The notes below the pieces were generated by a model, which was not told where the DNA came from, did no database searches, and worked only from the letters and a program-made list of their open reading frames with translations. The position numbers and the translations under genes are program-made. From positions 1 through 64,000 of the forward strand of contig NZ_JACVWU010000007.1 in NCBI RefSeq assembly GCF_014596915.1: a DNA stretch of 64,000 nucleotides, read 5' to 3'. Shown here piece by piece: positions 46,890 through 55,644 of this stretch (position 1 is its first letter; each line of letters starts with the position of its first letter). Source of the stretch: Streptomyces sp. TRM68416 (GTDB lineage Bacteria > Actinomycetota > Actinomycetes > Streptomycetales > Streptomycetaceae).

Positions 46890-49496
46890 TCACGCCGCCC
46901 CGAACGCCGTGAACGCCCACCCCGTCGCCCGGTGGACCGCGTCGTCCGGCAGTGCGGCGCGGGCGTCGCGGAGGGCCTCGGCGAGGGAGAGGCCGGAGCT
47001 GAGGCCCTTGTGGAGGGCGACCATCAGGGGGACCACGGCGGCGTCGTTGACCGGCGCGCTGCACGCCACCACGCCCGCCGTGCCCAGCGGGAGCAGGGCG
47101 GTGACCAGGCCGAGGAGTTCGTCTGCGCCGACCGAGGCGAAGCGTGCGGTGTCGCAGCAGGAGAGGATGATGCGGTAGGGGCTGCGGTCCAGGCGCTCGA
47201 AGTCGTGCACGACGATCGGGCCGTCGGCCATCCGCAGCGCGGAGAACAGCGGGCTGTCCGCGCGGAAGGTGCCGTGCGCGGCGATGTGCGCCAGCGCCGC
47301 ACCGTCCAGCTCCGCCAACACCCGGGGCACGCGCGCCTCGTCGTCCTCCAGGACGGTGGCCGTGCCGTACCGGTCGGCGAGTTCGGGCACCTCCGCACCG
47401 CCGGTGGCCAGCCCGGGGCCGCGCACCAGGACCCGTCGGCCGCCGGGCGGCGGTTCGGTCTCCCGGGCGCGCAGCCAACTGCTCGCCGAGGGCGACACGC
47501 TGAGCACCCGCTCGCGCAGCGACGGCAGCACCGCCCACGGCACCCGGTGCAGCCGGCCCGGCGGTACGACCACCACGGGCCCGTCGCCGAGATGCGCCGC
47601 GGCCGGTCCGAGCAGCAGCTCCTCCAGCCGCCGCCCCGCCGCCTCCACCAGCGGAAGCCGTCCCTCCGCCCCCGGGTGGGCCAGCCGCCGCAACCCCGCC
47701 TGCACATGCTCGGCCTCGGTCTCCGCGTCGGCCAGCAGCCCCGCCTCGAACCGCCGCACCCGCCCCCGCCCGCACAACAGCACCTGAACCCGCCCGTCGA
47801 CCACGACGAGCTCGGCCAGCCGTAGGTCGTCCCCCAGCCGCCGCAGCAGCCGCCCGGGGTCGAAACGGTCCCCGTCACCGGGGGACTCGCCCCGCATGTG
47901 CAGGGTCCGCGAGCGGATCTCCCGCTCCAGACGGCGCTGTTCACGCTCCAGCGCCGGGACCGGCCGGGCCTCCATCCGGGCCGCCTCCGCGCGGGCCGCG
48001 ATCTCCCGGAACGCGGTGAGCGCGCTCTGCAGCGCCGGGTCGGCCGGGGGCCGGGTCGGCGGCGCGGACAGCACCGTGGCCCGCCAGCGCTCGCTCCACA
48101 CCAGCAGCCGCCGCGGGCTCCCGCTGTCGAGACTCGCCTGCTGGGCCAGCGCCGCCAGCTCCGTGCCCTGCGCGGTGGCCCGGGCCCGCAACTCCGAGGC
48201 GCCCAGCGTCATCCGGTGGTCGTCGAGCACGTCCAGACCGCGCCGGCACGCCTCCAGCACCCCGCGCCCCGACCCGGCGGCCCGCGCCCGCAGCGCCTGC
48301 GCCGCCCAGCCCGTCATCCGCGCCAGCGGCGGCCCGGCACGGCGGCTGCGGGCGGCGACCGCCAGATGCCGCTCGGCATCCGTCCGCCAGCCCAGCGTGA
48401 GCGCGATCCGGCCCGCCAGGAGCGAGGCCTCCGGCGCCGCCGGCGCCCCGAAGGCGGCCAGCCGCTCGGCGACCGCGGCCGCGTCCGCCACCAGCCGCCC
48501 CGAGGCCCGCCCGGCGGCCAGCCGCGCCTCGATCAGCACCAGCCGGGCGTGCGTCTCCCACCAGGTGCGCCGCTGCCCCGTGAACAGCCGTACCGCCACC
48601 GCCGCGCGCGCGATCGCCGTGTGCGGATCACCCTCCAGTCGGGCCGCGCGGGCGGCGACGAGCAGCAGCTCCGCCTTGCGCGTGGACTGCCCGCCGATCC
48701 GGTCCAGCACCCCGATCGCCGCGTCCGCCTCGGCCAGCGCCTCCGGGGCGAGCCCCGCCGCCATCAGCACCTCGCAGCGCCGGATGGCCAGCATGAACGT
48801 CGGCGTGCCCAGCTTGGCGTAGCGCTCCTCGGCCTCGTCCAGCAGCCGCAGCGCCGCCGGCACGTCACCGGAGCGGAACGCGGCGAGCCCCCGGCTCTCC
48901 ACGGCGTCCGCCTTGTCGTGCTCCTGGCCGGTGGTCTCCCACAGCGCCTCGGCCGCCGTGAAGTCCGCCTCCGCCCGGTCCACCGAACCCAGCGCCAGGT
49001 GCACGGTGGCGCGCAGGGTCAGCGCCCGCGCCGTCCAGATCACGTCGTCCGCCTGCCGCAGCACCGGAATCGCCCGGCGTACGTCCTCCAGCGCCTCGCG
49101 GTGATGACCGAGCACCCACCAGACGTAGGCCCGCCGGAACAGCACCCGCGCCCGGGTGTGTCCCGTACCGCGGGCGACACCCCGCTCGAACGCGTCCAGA
49201 CCCTGCCGGGTACGGCCCGCGTGCACCAGCGCCACACCGAGCGTGCCCAGCACGTCCGCCTCACGGTCCGCGGAGTCCGCGCGCGCCGCGAAGTCCCGGG
49301 CGAGCCGCAGATGGGCCAGCGCGAGCCGCATGTCACCGAAGTCCCGCTGCCAGATGCCGATCACCTGGTGGGCGACGGAGGCGTGCAGCGGTGAGGGGTC
49401 GGCGCCGAGCACGCCTTCCGCCTGGGCCAGCGCCTCGCCCGGGGCGGCGAACACCTTCGGCAGCAGTTCGAGAACCGAGTCGCTTCCCGCCGTCAC
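46890..49496 (-). CDS. TPR-CHAT caspase-like protease
   Basis: An 868-residue protein. Residues 1-500 are alpha-helical TPR-like repeats (for example ALAHLRLARDFAARADSADR). The C-terminal ~280 residues are a CHAT domain of the caspase clan, with catalytic His H741 in HIAAHGTF and Cys C781 in ILSCCDTAR. CHAT proteases cleave specific partner proteins once the TPR sensor is engaged. No signal peptide. It starts at GTG 49496 and is divergent, across 110 bp, from an operon of subtilase, sigma factor and a small protein. That is the main reason to see these four genes as one system. Confidence 0.92.
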   Translation of the reverse strand: MTAGSDSVLELLPKVFAAPGEALAQAEGVLGADPSPLHASVAHQVIGIWQRDFGDMRLALAHLRLARDFAARADSADREADVLGTLGVALVHAGRTRQGLDAFERGVARGTGHTRARVLFRRAYVWWVLGHHREALEDVRRAIPVLRQADDVIWTARALTLRATVHLALGSVDRAEADFTAAEALWETTGQEHDKADAVESRGLAAFRSGDVPAALRLLDEAEERYAKLGTPTFMLAIRRCEVLMAAGLAPEALAEADAAIGVLDRIGGQSTRKAELLLVAARAARLEGDPHTAIARAAVAVRLFTGQRRTWWETHARLVLIEARLAAGRASGRLVADAAAVAERLAAFGAPAAPEASLLAGRIALTLGWRTDAERHLAVAARSRRAGPPLARMTGWAAQALRARAAGSGRGVLEACRRGLDVLDDHRMTLGASELRARATAQGTELAALAQQASLDSGSPRRLLVWSERWRATVLSAPPTRPPADPALQSALTAFREIAARAEAARMEARPVPALEREQRRLEREIRSRTLHMRGESPGDGDRFDPGRLLRRLGDDLRLAELVVVDGRVQVLLCGRGRVRRFEAGLLADAETEAEHVQAGLRRLAHPGAEGRLPLVEAAGRRLEELLLGPAAAHLGDGPVVVVPPGRLHRVPWAVLPSLRERVLSVSPSASSWLRARETEPPPGGRRVLVRGPGLATGGAEVPELADRYGTATVLEDDEARVPRVLAELDGAALAHIAAHGTFRADSPLFSALRMADGPIVVHDFERLDRSPYRIILSCCDTARFASVGADELLGLVTALLPLGTAGVVACSAPVNDAAVVPLMVALHKGLSSGLSLAEALRDARAALPDDAVHRATGWAFTAFGAA

Positions 49497-49606
49497 TCAA
49501 CGGATGGTAGTGCTCCGCCTGGCGCGCCACACAGGGTTGGTGGTGTATCAATCGACGACCGTGCGGCTCTGACTGACGATTGCCGCCTCGAGGGGGAGGA
49601 CACGCC

Positions 49607-51046
49607 ATGGCACCTCAGCGATTCCACGAACAGTTCGAGCAGATCCAACGCTGCATGCCCGACGTCCCATTGGCGATGGGACCGGACGACTCAGCGGAGT
49701 TCCTCTACGAGAAGGGCGTAGTCCTGGCCCGCGACGGCGAGGAGGCGCGCGTCGTCGAGGACACCGTGCGCGAGCACTTCACCGCGTTCACCGGCCTCAC
49801 CACCGACCACGTGCGGCGGGCGAGCCCGGAGACCAACCGCTCCGGGATCACCCGGATCCAGGTCGGCGACCCCGGCCACGGCGACCGGCGCGGGGACCGG
49901 TCCGTCGCGGGCGCTCTCAGGGCCCTGCGAGAGGTGGAGGGGCGCGCCGGGCGCCGGCTGGTCAGCCGCAACCACGTGGTCTCCATCGCCGTCAACGCCT
50001 GCCCGGGCGACGAGCCCGTCCCGGCCCCGCTGACCCAGCCGCCCAACCCGGCGGCGGCCGCGACGCCCTACGACCCGGACACCGCCGTCGGCGTCCTGGT
50101 GATCGACACCGGCCTGATGAAGGACTACCGGTCCTACCCGCTGCTGGCGCGCACCGAGGGCGACCCCCAGATCAGGGAGTGCGACGACGACGGCGTGCTC
50201 CAGCAGTACGTCGGACACGGCACGTTCATCGCCGGACTCCTCGCCGCCGTCGCACCCAACACCGACATCACCGTCCGCAACACCCTCAACGACGCCGGTG
50301 CCATCCTGGAGTCCGAGTTCGGCGACAAGCTCTTCGAGGCCGTCGACCAGGGCGGCTGGCCGGACATCCTCAGCCTCTCCGCCGGCACCTCCAACGGCCG
50401 CACCGACGGACTGCTGGGCCTGGACGCCTTCATGGAGGAACTCCGCGAACAGCACACCCTGCTGGTCGCCGCGGCCGGCAACAACGGCAGCGCCACGCCC
50501 TTCTGGCCCGCCGCCTACGCCGACCTGCCCGCCTACGCCGACTCCGTGCTGTCGGTCGGCGCGCTGCGCGGCGACGGCGAGTTCGGCGCCTGCTTCAGCA
50601 ACCACGGCGGCTGGGTGAAGGCCTACGCGCCCGGCGAGCGCCTCACCAGCTCCCTGACCGGCTTCGACGTGCCCGTGCCGTACGTGTACCAGCACTCCAC
50701 GTACGACGCCTGCCGCTACGGCTTCGCCTACCTGTGCACCTGCCAGTCCCCGCGGCACACCGGGAACCTGACCGAGGAGCGGGCGGCGGCCGCGACCGGC
50801 AAGCCGGACCAGGTGATGTTCGAGGGGTTCGCACACTGGAGCGGTACCTCGTTCGCCACTCCCGTCGTCGCCGGCATGATCGCCGAGCACATGACCGCGC
50901 ACAAGGAGACCGACCCGCGCGCGGCCCGCAAGCAACTCCTCGCGGGCAACACCGAGTACGCGGAGGTGCGCGGGGCGCACGTGCCGTCGCTGCGTCCGCT
51001 CACCTGGCGCCCGGTCCCCGTCATCCCCCTCGCTCCTCCGGCATGA
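49607..51046 (+). CDS. Intracellular-type S8 (subtilisin-like) serine protease
   Basis: A 479-residue subtilase. The triad is D167 (VLVIDTGL), H204 (GHGTFIAGL) and S415 (SGTSFATPVVAG), with the oxyanion Asn in AAAGNNGS. About 160 residues precede the catalytic core, including a charged region and a Pro-rich linker (PVPAPLTQPPNPAAAATPY) that could be a propeptide or docking domain. No signal peptide, so cytoplasmic. GGGGGAGGA precedes ATG 49607. First gene of the operon with the sigma factor and small partner; divergent from the TPR-CHAT protease. Confidence 0.92.
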   Translation: MAPQRFHEQFEQIQRCMPDVPLAMGPDDSAEFLYEKGVVLARDGEEARVVEDTVREHFTAFTGLTTDHVRRASPETNRSGITRIQVGDPGHGDRRGDRSVAGALRALREVEGRAGRRLVSRNHVVSIAVNACPGDEPVPAPLTQPPNPAAAATPYDPDTAVGVLVIDTGLMKDYRSYPLLARTEGDPQIRECDDDGVLQQYVGHGTFIAGLLAAVAPNTDITVRNTLNDAGAILESEFGDKLFEAVDQGGWPDILSLSAGTSNGRTDGLLGLDAFMEELREQHTLLVAAAGNNGSATPFWPAAYADLPAYADSVLSVGALRGDGEFGACFSNHGGWVKAYAPGERLTSSLTGFDVPVPYVYQHSTYDACRYGFAYLCTCQSPRHTGNLTEERAAAATGKPDQVMFEGFAHWSGTSFATPVVAGMIAEHMTAHKETDPRAARKQLLAGNTEYAEVRGAHVPSLRPLTWRPVPVIPLAPPA

Positions 51047-51051
51047 GGGTC

Positions 51052-51078
51052 GGAACCGTCCCCTCCGCGGCGTACGAT
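51052..51078 (+). promoter_or_regulatory. Possible ECF-type internal promoter before the sigma gene
   Basis: GGAAC (51052-51056) and CGTACGAT (51071-51078) look like an ECF -35/-10 pair, but the 14-bp spacing is shorter than the usual 16-17. A transcript from here would begin about 25 nt before the GTG at 51106 and would suggest autoregulation. Confidence 0.3.
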
Positions 51079-51105
51079 GACTTGCCGTACACGAGGGGTG
51101 GGGCT

Positions 51106-51681
51106 GTGGACCGTGCAGAGGTCGGCGCGCTCGTCCAGTCCGCCGTCGACGGTGACGCGGCGGCCTGGAAGGCGCTCGTGGAAGGGCTGAGCCCACTGGT
51201 GTGGTCCGTGGTGCGCGCACACCGGCTCTCCGACGCCGACGCGCACGAGGTGTACCAGACCGCCTGGTTCCGCTTCGCCCAGCACCTGGGGCGCATCCGG
51301 GAGCCGGAGAAGGCGGGGTCGTGGCTGGCGAGCACCGCGCGGCACGAGTCGCTGAAGGTGCTCAAGAGCCTGCGGCGGCTGACACCGACCGACGATCCGC
51401 ATCTGCTCGACCGGGTCAGCGAGGACCGTACGCCCGAGGAGTCGCTGCTGGACTCCGAGGAGGCGGCCGCGCAGAGCGAGCGCGTCCGGCGGCTGTGGCA
51501 GGAGTTCGAGGAACTCGGCGAGCGCTGCCGTCAGTTGCTGCGCGTGCTGATGTCCACGCCGCCGCCCAGCTACCAGGAGGTGTCCGCCGCACTGGGCATC
51601 GCCGTGGGCAGCATCGGGCCGCTGCGCCAGCGCTGTCTGCGCCGCCTTCGGGCCCGACTCGACGCACGGGGGGCGCTGTGA
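51106..51681 (+). CDS. ECF-like sigma-70 family sigma factor
   Basis: A 191-residue sigma factor with region 2 (ALVEGLSPLVWSVVRAHRLS, then DADAHEVYQTAWFRFAQHL and GSWLASTARHESLKVLK) and region 4 (RCRQLLRVLMSTPPPSYQEV followed by GIAVGSIGPLRQRCLRRLR). It directs RNA polymerase to a small regulon. GTG 51106 is preceded by GAGGGG; an alternative ATG at 51043 overlaps the protease stop (ATGA) and would add 21 residues. It overlaps the next gene in GTGA. No classical zinc-binding anti-sigma gene follows, so the next product is the best candidate partner. Confidence 0.88.
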   Translation: MDRAEVGALVQSAVDGDAAAWKALVEGLSPLVWSVVRAHRLSDADAHEVYQTAWFRFAQHLGRIREPEKAGSWLASTARHESLKVLKSLRRLTPTDDPHLLDRVSEDRTPEESLLDSEEAAAQSERVRRLWQEFEELGERCRQLLRVLMSTPPPSYQEVSAALGIAVGSIGPLRQRCLRRLRARLDARGAL

Positions 51682-52178
51682 ACGAGGACATGAACGACGG
51701 TCTCTTCGAGGAAGGCATCGAGGAAACCGCCGACGCCGAGGCCGAGTTCGACTGCGATCTGCTGGAGGAGGAACTGCGCCGGGCCGCCGGGATCCTGGAC
51801 CCCGTCCCGCCGGAACTGCGCCGGATCGCCGTCGAGGCCTTCGCGCTGCACGACCTCGACGCCCGTATCGCCGAGCTGACCTTCGACTCGGTGGTGGACG
51901 CGATCCCCGTGCGGGGTGCCACCGACGTCCCGCGCATGCTGACCTTCCGCGCGGGCGAGGTGACCGTCGACGTCGAGGTGACCGCGCAGGCACTGATGGG
52001 CCAGGTCCTGCCGCCCCAGCCCGTCCGCATCGAGGTGCTCGGCGGCCCGCAGTCGACGGCGGAACTCACCGCCGACTCCATGGGCCGCTTCACCACCGAC
52101 GCCCCACCTGTCGGCCCGTTCGCCCTGCGCCTGCGGGCGGGCGGCGAGGTGGTCGTCACGGAGTGGCTACGGGCGTGA
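51678..52178 (+). CDS. Small partner protein of the sigma factor (hypothetical)
   Basis: A 166-residue soluble protein, translationally coupled to the sigma gene. Residues 1-40 are strongly acidic (DGLFEEGIEETADAEAEF). A helical part follows, then a beta-sandwich-like C-terminus (PVRIEVLGGPQSTAELTADS, then GRFTTDAPP) reminiscent of carboxypeptidase-regulatory-like domains. No zinc anti-sigma motif and no membrane helix. I do not recognise a family. Position suggests it binds or inhibits the sigma factor and could be the substrate of one of the neighbouring proteases. Confidence 0.7.
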   Translation: MNEDMNDGLFEEGIEETADAEAEFDCDLLEEELRRAAGILDPVPPELRRIAVEAFALHDLDARIAELTFDSVVDAIPVRGATDVPRMLTFRAGEVTVDVEVTAQALMGQVLPPQPVRIEVLGGPQSTAELTADSMGRFTTDAPPVGPFALRLRAGGEVVVTEWLRA

Positions 52179-52296
52179 CCACCTGACCCCTTGAGCCGGT
52201 GCGGTCGGACGCGGCACGCGGGCCCGCCTTGGCCCCCGCTCCGCTACCCGATGCGCACCGGCACGCGGGTCCTGATCACCGGCGCCGGTCACCGAG

Positions 52297-52325
52297 CCCG
52301 GCAGGGGCACCAACGCCCTGCCGGG
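52297..52325 (+). terminator. Terminator of the subtilase-sigma operon
   Basis: CCCGGCAGGG (52297-52306) pairs with CCCTGCCGGG (52316-52325), with a 9-nt loop. Confidence 0.75.
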
Positions 52326-52650
52326 ATGCCACGGAGGTCGGGCCGAGTCCGCGGGGCTGCGGGCCGACGCCGGCCGGTTCGGGTGCGGCCTTGGCGAGGT
52401 CGCGGACCGACGTCACCGGGCTCGGGCCGGGCCCCGCGGGGTGGTGAGTCGGTGGCGTCGGGTTCGGGTGCGGGCCCCGCGGGGCTGTGAGTCGGTGTCG
52501 CCGGGTTCGGGGCTGGGTTCGGTGGGGCTGTGGGCCCGACGTGTATCAGGTGCGCACCGGGCTCGGCAGGGGACGCGAGCCCACGGCGGCCTGGTCGGGT
52601 CCTGGCGCCGCAGGGTTGCGGCCGGATGTCCGAGGCCGGGCGGGGATCTG
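52326..52650. other. Gene-free spacer with a 43-bp two-copy repeat
   Basis: GGGCCCCGCGGGG recurs at 52429-52441 and 52472-52484, each followed by GAGTCGGTG and CGGGTTCGGG, a 43-bp duplication. Otherwise GC-rich sequence without a credible gene. Confidence 0.55.
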
Positions 52651-53865
52651 TCACCAGGTGCAGGGCAAGGACCGTGGGCCGCGGATCATGGTTCTGCGGC
52701 GCCAGGGGACCTCCTCCGGCGCCACCGCGAGCCGGAGGTCCGGGAGCCGGTCCAGCAGCGTGTCGAGCAGGAGTTCGGTCTGGAGGCGGGCGAGGACGGC
52801 GCCGGTGCAGTAGTGGGGGCCGTTGCCGAAGGACAGGTGCGGCCGGGGCGCGCGGTCCGGGTCGATGCGGTCCGGGTCGGCGAAGACCTCGGGGTCGCGG
52901 TTGGCGGCCAGGTAGGACACGTACACCGGGTCACCGGCCCGGATGCGGACGCCGTGCAGGTCGACGTCCTCCAGGGCGATCCGGGCGAGGCCGACGCTGC
53001 TGCGGTGGGGGACGTAGCGCAGCAGCTCGTCCAGGACGGCGCCGCGCGCCTCGGGCCGCTCCCGCATCCGACGCATCAGCTCGGGCCGGGTGAGCAACAG
53101 GTACAGCATCTGGCCGCAGTTGTGGGTGACGGCCTCGCCGCCGATCTGGAGCGGACCGGCGAGGCCGACCGCCTCCGCCTCGCTGATCTCGCCGCCGTGC
53201 ACGGCGGCGCCGAGCAGCGCGTACACGTCGTCGCCGAGGCTGCGGGCGCGGGCCCGCACCGTCTCCGTGATCCATGCGTACAGGCCGTTCTTGGCCTGTT
53301 CGGCGGCCTCGGCGCCGCCGGAGGTGGAGATGATCTGCCGGGTCCAGCCGTGCACCCGGGCCCGGTCGGCGGCGGGCACCCCCATCACCTCGCTGACCAC
53401 GGCCAGCGGAAAGGGCTCCAGGACCCGCTCGACGAGGTCCGCCGGCGGTCCGTCCCGGACCACGCCGTCCATCAGGCCGTCGAGCATCCGCTGCGCACGC
53501 GGCCGCAGCCGCTTCATCGCGCTCACGGTGAACGCGCCGGCGACCGGCCGCCGCAGCCGGTTGTGGTCGGGCTGGTCGGCGAAGGCGAGCGAGCCGGGCC
53601 GGGGCTTGAAATGCGGTGCCATCCGGGTCACTTGACGCCGGGTGACCTCCGCCCGGCCGAACCGGGGGTCGTTGGTGACGGCCCTGACGTCCTCGTAGCG
53701 GGTGGCCAGCCACGCCCAGCCCTCGCCGTACGGCAGCCGGATACGGGTCAGCGGCCCTTCGCGCATGAGCTCGCCGAGGACCGGGTCGAAGTCCGTGCCG
53801 TCCAGGTCGAGCGCGGGCCAGTCCCGCACCGGGGGCTCGGTGAGCGTGGTGGTCTCCTCTGTCAT
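52651..53865 (-). CDS. Cytochrome P450, CYP158A-like (biflaviolin synthase family)
   Basis: A 404-residue P450. The whole protein resembles S. coelicolor CYP158A1/A2: the N-terminal PPVRDWPALDL...DPVLGELMREGPLTRI, LQIGGEAVTHNCGQM in the I-helix with no classical acid-Thr pair, ELLRYVPHRSSVGLARIALE around the ExxR, and haem ligand C353 in FGNGPHYCTG. CYP158A enzymes dimerise flaviolin to biflaviolin pigments. The rppA-type PKS that makes the precursor is not in the window. No ferredoxin gene is adjacent. Confidence 0.9.
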   Translation of the reverse strand: MTEETTTLTEPPVRDWPALDLDGTDFDPVLGELMREGPLTRIRLPYGEGWAWLATRYEDVRAVTNDPRFGRAEVTRRQVTRMAPHFKPRPGSLAFADQPDHNRLRRPVAGAFTVSAMKRLRPRAQRMLDGLMDGVVRDGPPADLVERVLEPFPLAVVSEVMGVPAADRARVHGWTRQIISTSGGAEAAEQAKNGLYAWITETVRARARSLGDDVYALLGAAVHGGEISEAEAVGLAGPLQIGGEAVTHNCGQMLYLLLTRPELMRRMRERPEARGAVLDELLRYVPHRSSVGLARIALEDVDLHGVRIRAGDPVYVSYLAANRDPEVFADPDRIDPDRAPRPHLSFGNGPHYCTGAVLARLQTELLLDTLLDRLPDLRLAVAPEEVPWRRRTMIRGPRSLPCTW

Positions 53866-53922
53866 GCCCCCACCCTCACCGCCCCCCGCCCGGCTGTCGC
53901 CCGGAAGTGCTCCAGCCGGAGG

Positions 53923-54711
53923 TCAGCCCGGCAGCGCGTCCAGCAGCCGCGCCAGTGCCGAGGCGAGCCGGGTGAGTCCGGGCCCGGCGGGTCCGCCCGG
54001 CTCGGTCATGTACGTGTCGCGGCGGATCTCCACCATCAGGGCGCTGACCCGTGGCTCGCTCCCGTAGAACTCCAGCGGCACGTACGTACCGCCGAACGGG
54101 CTGTCCACCCCGGTCCCCCCGCACTCCGCGAACGCCTTCTCGGCCGCGGCGAGCAGTCCGGGCGGGGTGTGGAAGGCGTCGGTGCCCAGGCACACGGGCG
54201 GGCGCGGGCCGTCGCCGTGCAGCTCGTAGGGCAGCCGGGCGGTCGGATAGGAGTGCACGTCGACGATCACGGCCCGCCCGGTGGCGGCCAGCCGCCCGGC
54301 CACGGCCCGCGCCATCGCCTCGGCGTAGGGCAGGAAGTACCGTTCGACGAGCGGCGCGGGATCGGTGTCCGCGGCCCGCAGCTCCGTGCGGTGGGTGGTC
54401 CGCGTGTAGACGGCACCCATGCCGACGGCGAGCATCTCCTCCCGTTCGTCCGGGAACCGTTCCGGGTCGACCACCAGCCGCGACAGCCGGTTCACGAACC
54501 GCCAGGGCGTCACCCCGGCGCGCTCGGCCGCCGCCTCGGCGAGTTCCGCGGTGTGCGCGTCGGTGATGTGGTCCAGCTCCCGCTCCAGGGCCGTGTCGTC
54601 CAGCAGGATCCCGGCCCGTACGTCGGCCGGGATCTCCCGGGCGGAGTGCGGCACGTGCAGGATCACGGGGGAGTCGTCGGCCCCGGGCAGCAGTTCGTAG
54701 GAGGACGGCAT
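53923..54711 (-). CDS. N-formylglutamate amidohydrolase family protein
   Basis: A 262-residue FGase-family hydrolase. Metal-binding blocks are VILHVPHSAREIP near the N-terminus, DAHTAEL, and VIVDVHSYPTARLPYE. HutG-type members deformylate N-formylglutamate at the end of histidine degradation, but no hut genes are adjacent, so another N-acyl amino acid or sugar-linked substrate is possible. ATG 54711 lies 25 bp after the next upstream gene (54737). Confidence 0.88.
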   Translation of the reverse strand: MPSSYELLPGADDSPVILHVPHSAREIPADVRAGILLDDTALERELDHITDAHTAELAEAAAERAGVTPWRFVNRLSRLVVDPERFPDEREEMLAVGMGAVYTRTTHRTELRAADTDPAPLVERYFLPYAEAMARAVAGRLAATGRAVIVDVHSYPTARLPYELHGDGPRPPVCLGTDAFHTPPGLLAAAEKAFAECGGTGVDSPFGGTYVPLEFYGSEPRVSALMVEIRRDTYMTEPGGPAGPGLTRLASALARLLDALPG

Positions 54712-54736
54712 GAGAGATGCTCCGATGGCGTGCGGG

Positions 54737-55264
54737 TCAGGGACGGACGAGCGGTGCCGGGCGGGCCGGGGCCACGGCCACCTGCTGCACGTCCACGTCG
54801 ACGAGGGAGTGGCGGCAGTCGTGCACCGGTGCGCTGTCCACGAGCAGGTGGTACGTGATGGTCGTGCGGCGGCCGATGAGGCCCGGCCCGATCCACAGCC
54901 GCGTGCCGTTCACCTCGACCGGCGGTACGGCGGCCGATCCGGCGCTGGACTCGGTGCCCGTCACCTCCAGGTAGGGCACGGCGAGGTCCACCTGGATCGG
55001 CTGGTTCCGGTCGAACGAGTGGCTGGCGATGTCCCAGCGGCTGGGGTTGGTCAGCACGACCTCCACGAGGTGCGGGTCGGTCAGCAAGGTGCCGTTGCGG
55101 CGGATCTCCAGGCCTCCGTCCATGGACCGGGGCACCATCGGGCGGTGGCGCACGGTGTAGGTGAGGCGCCGCTTGGGGTGGGCGGCCCGGAACGCGGCCC
55201 ACATCGCGCCGCACCCGACGAGTACGGCCACGGCGACACCGGCCGCGGTCCAGAAGGCTTCCAT
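54737..55264 (-). CDS. Hypothetical single-TM protein
   Basis: A 175-residue protein. One N-terminal membrane segment (AAGVAVAVLVGCGAMWAAF) is followed by a basic RAAHPKRRLTYTV stretch and a beta-rich soluble domain, DGGLEIRRNGTLLTDPHLVE followed by VVLTNPS. The membrane topology suggests a tethered extracytoplasmic or cytoplasmic domain. No family recognised. The start is uncertain: ATG 55264 is used, GTG 55315 would add 17 residues. Confidence 0.6.
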   Translation of the reverse strand: MEAFWTAAGVAVAVLVGCGAMWAAFRAAHPKRRLTYTVRHRPMVPRSMDGGLEIRRNGTLLTDPHLVEVVLTNPSRWDIASHSFDRNQPIQVDLAVPYLEVTGTESSAGSAAVPPVEVNGTRLWIGPGLIGRRTTITYHLLVDSAPVHDCRHSLVDVDVQQVAVAPARPAPLVRP

Positions 55265-55425
55265 CGTGTAGAAGGCGCCGGACGCGGCGGGTGGGGGTGA
55301 GGGGACCTCGTTCACGGGCAGCCCGACGCGCCAAGGGGCCGGTCGCGCGTCGTACTCCGTTCGTACGTGCGGCAACTGTTCCGGTGGTTCACCGCCCCGG
55401 CCCGCCGACGGTTCTCAACTCCCGT

Positions 55426-55644
55426 TCAGCGGCGGCTGGTTCCTCCGCCGAGGAACGCCCGCCATTCGCGCGGGGTGAACACGAGCGCCGGTCCGTCGGT
55501 GTTCTTGGAGTCCCGGACCGCGACGAGGCCGTCGACGGCGGCGATCTCCACACACGCCCCGTTGCCCGAACTGCGGCTGCTCTTGCGCCAGTCGGCGCCG
55601 TCCAGGTCGATCCGCGACCGGCGCCGCTCGTCGTGCACGCTCAT
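55426..55644 (-). CDS. DUF397 domain protein
   Basis: A 72-residue protein of the DUF397 family (DGADWRKSSRSSGNGACVEIA, VRDSKNTDGPALVFTPREWRAFL). Such proteins are encoded almost always after an Scr1-type XRE regulator, as here. The stop of that gene overlaps this start in ATGA. The pair behaves like a regulator/antagonist or toxin-antitoxin-like module in streptomycetes. Confidence 0.92.
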   Translation of the reverse strand: MSVHDERRRSRIDLDGADWRKSSRSSGNGACVEIAAVDGLVAVRDSKNTDGPALVFTPREWRAFLGGGTSRR

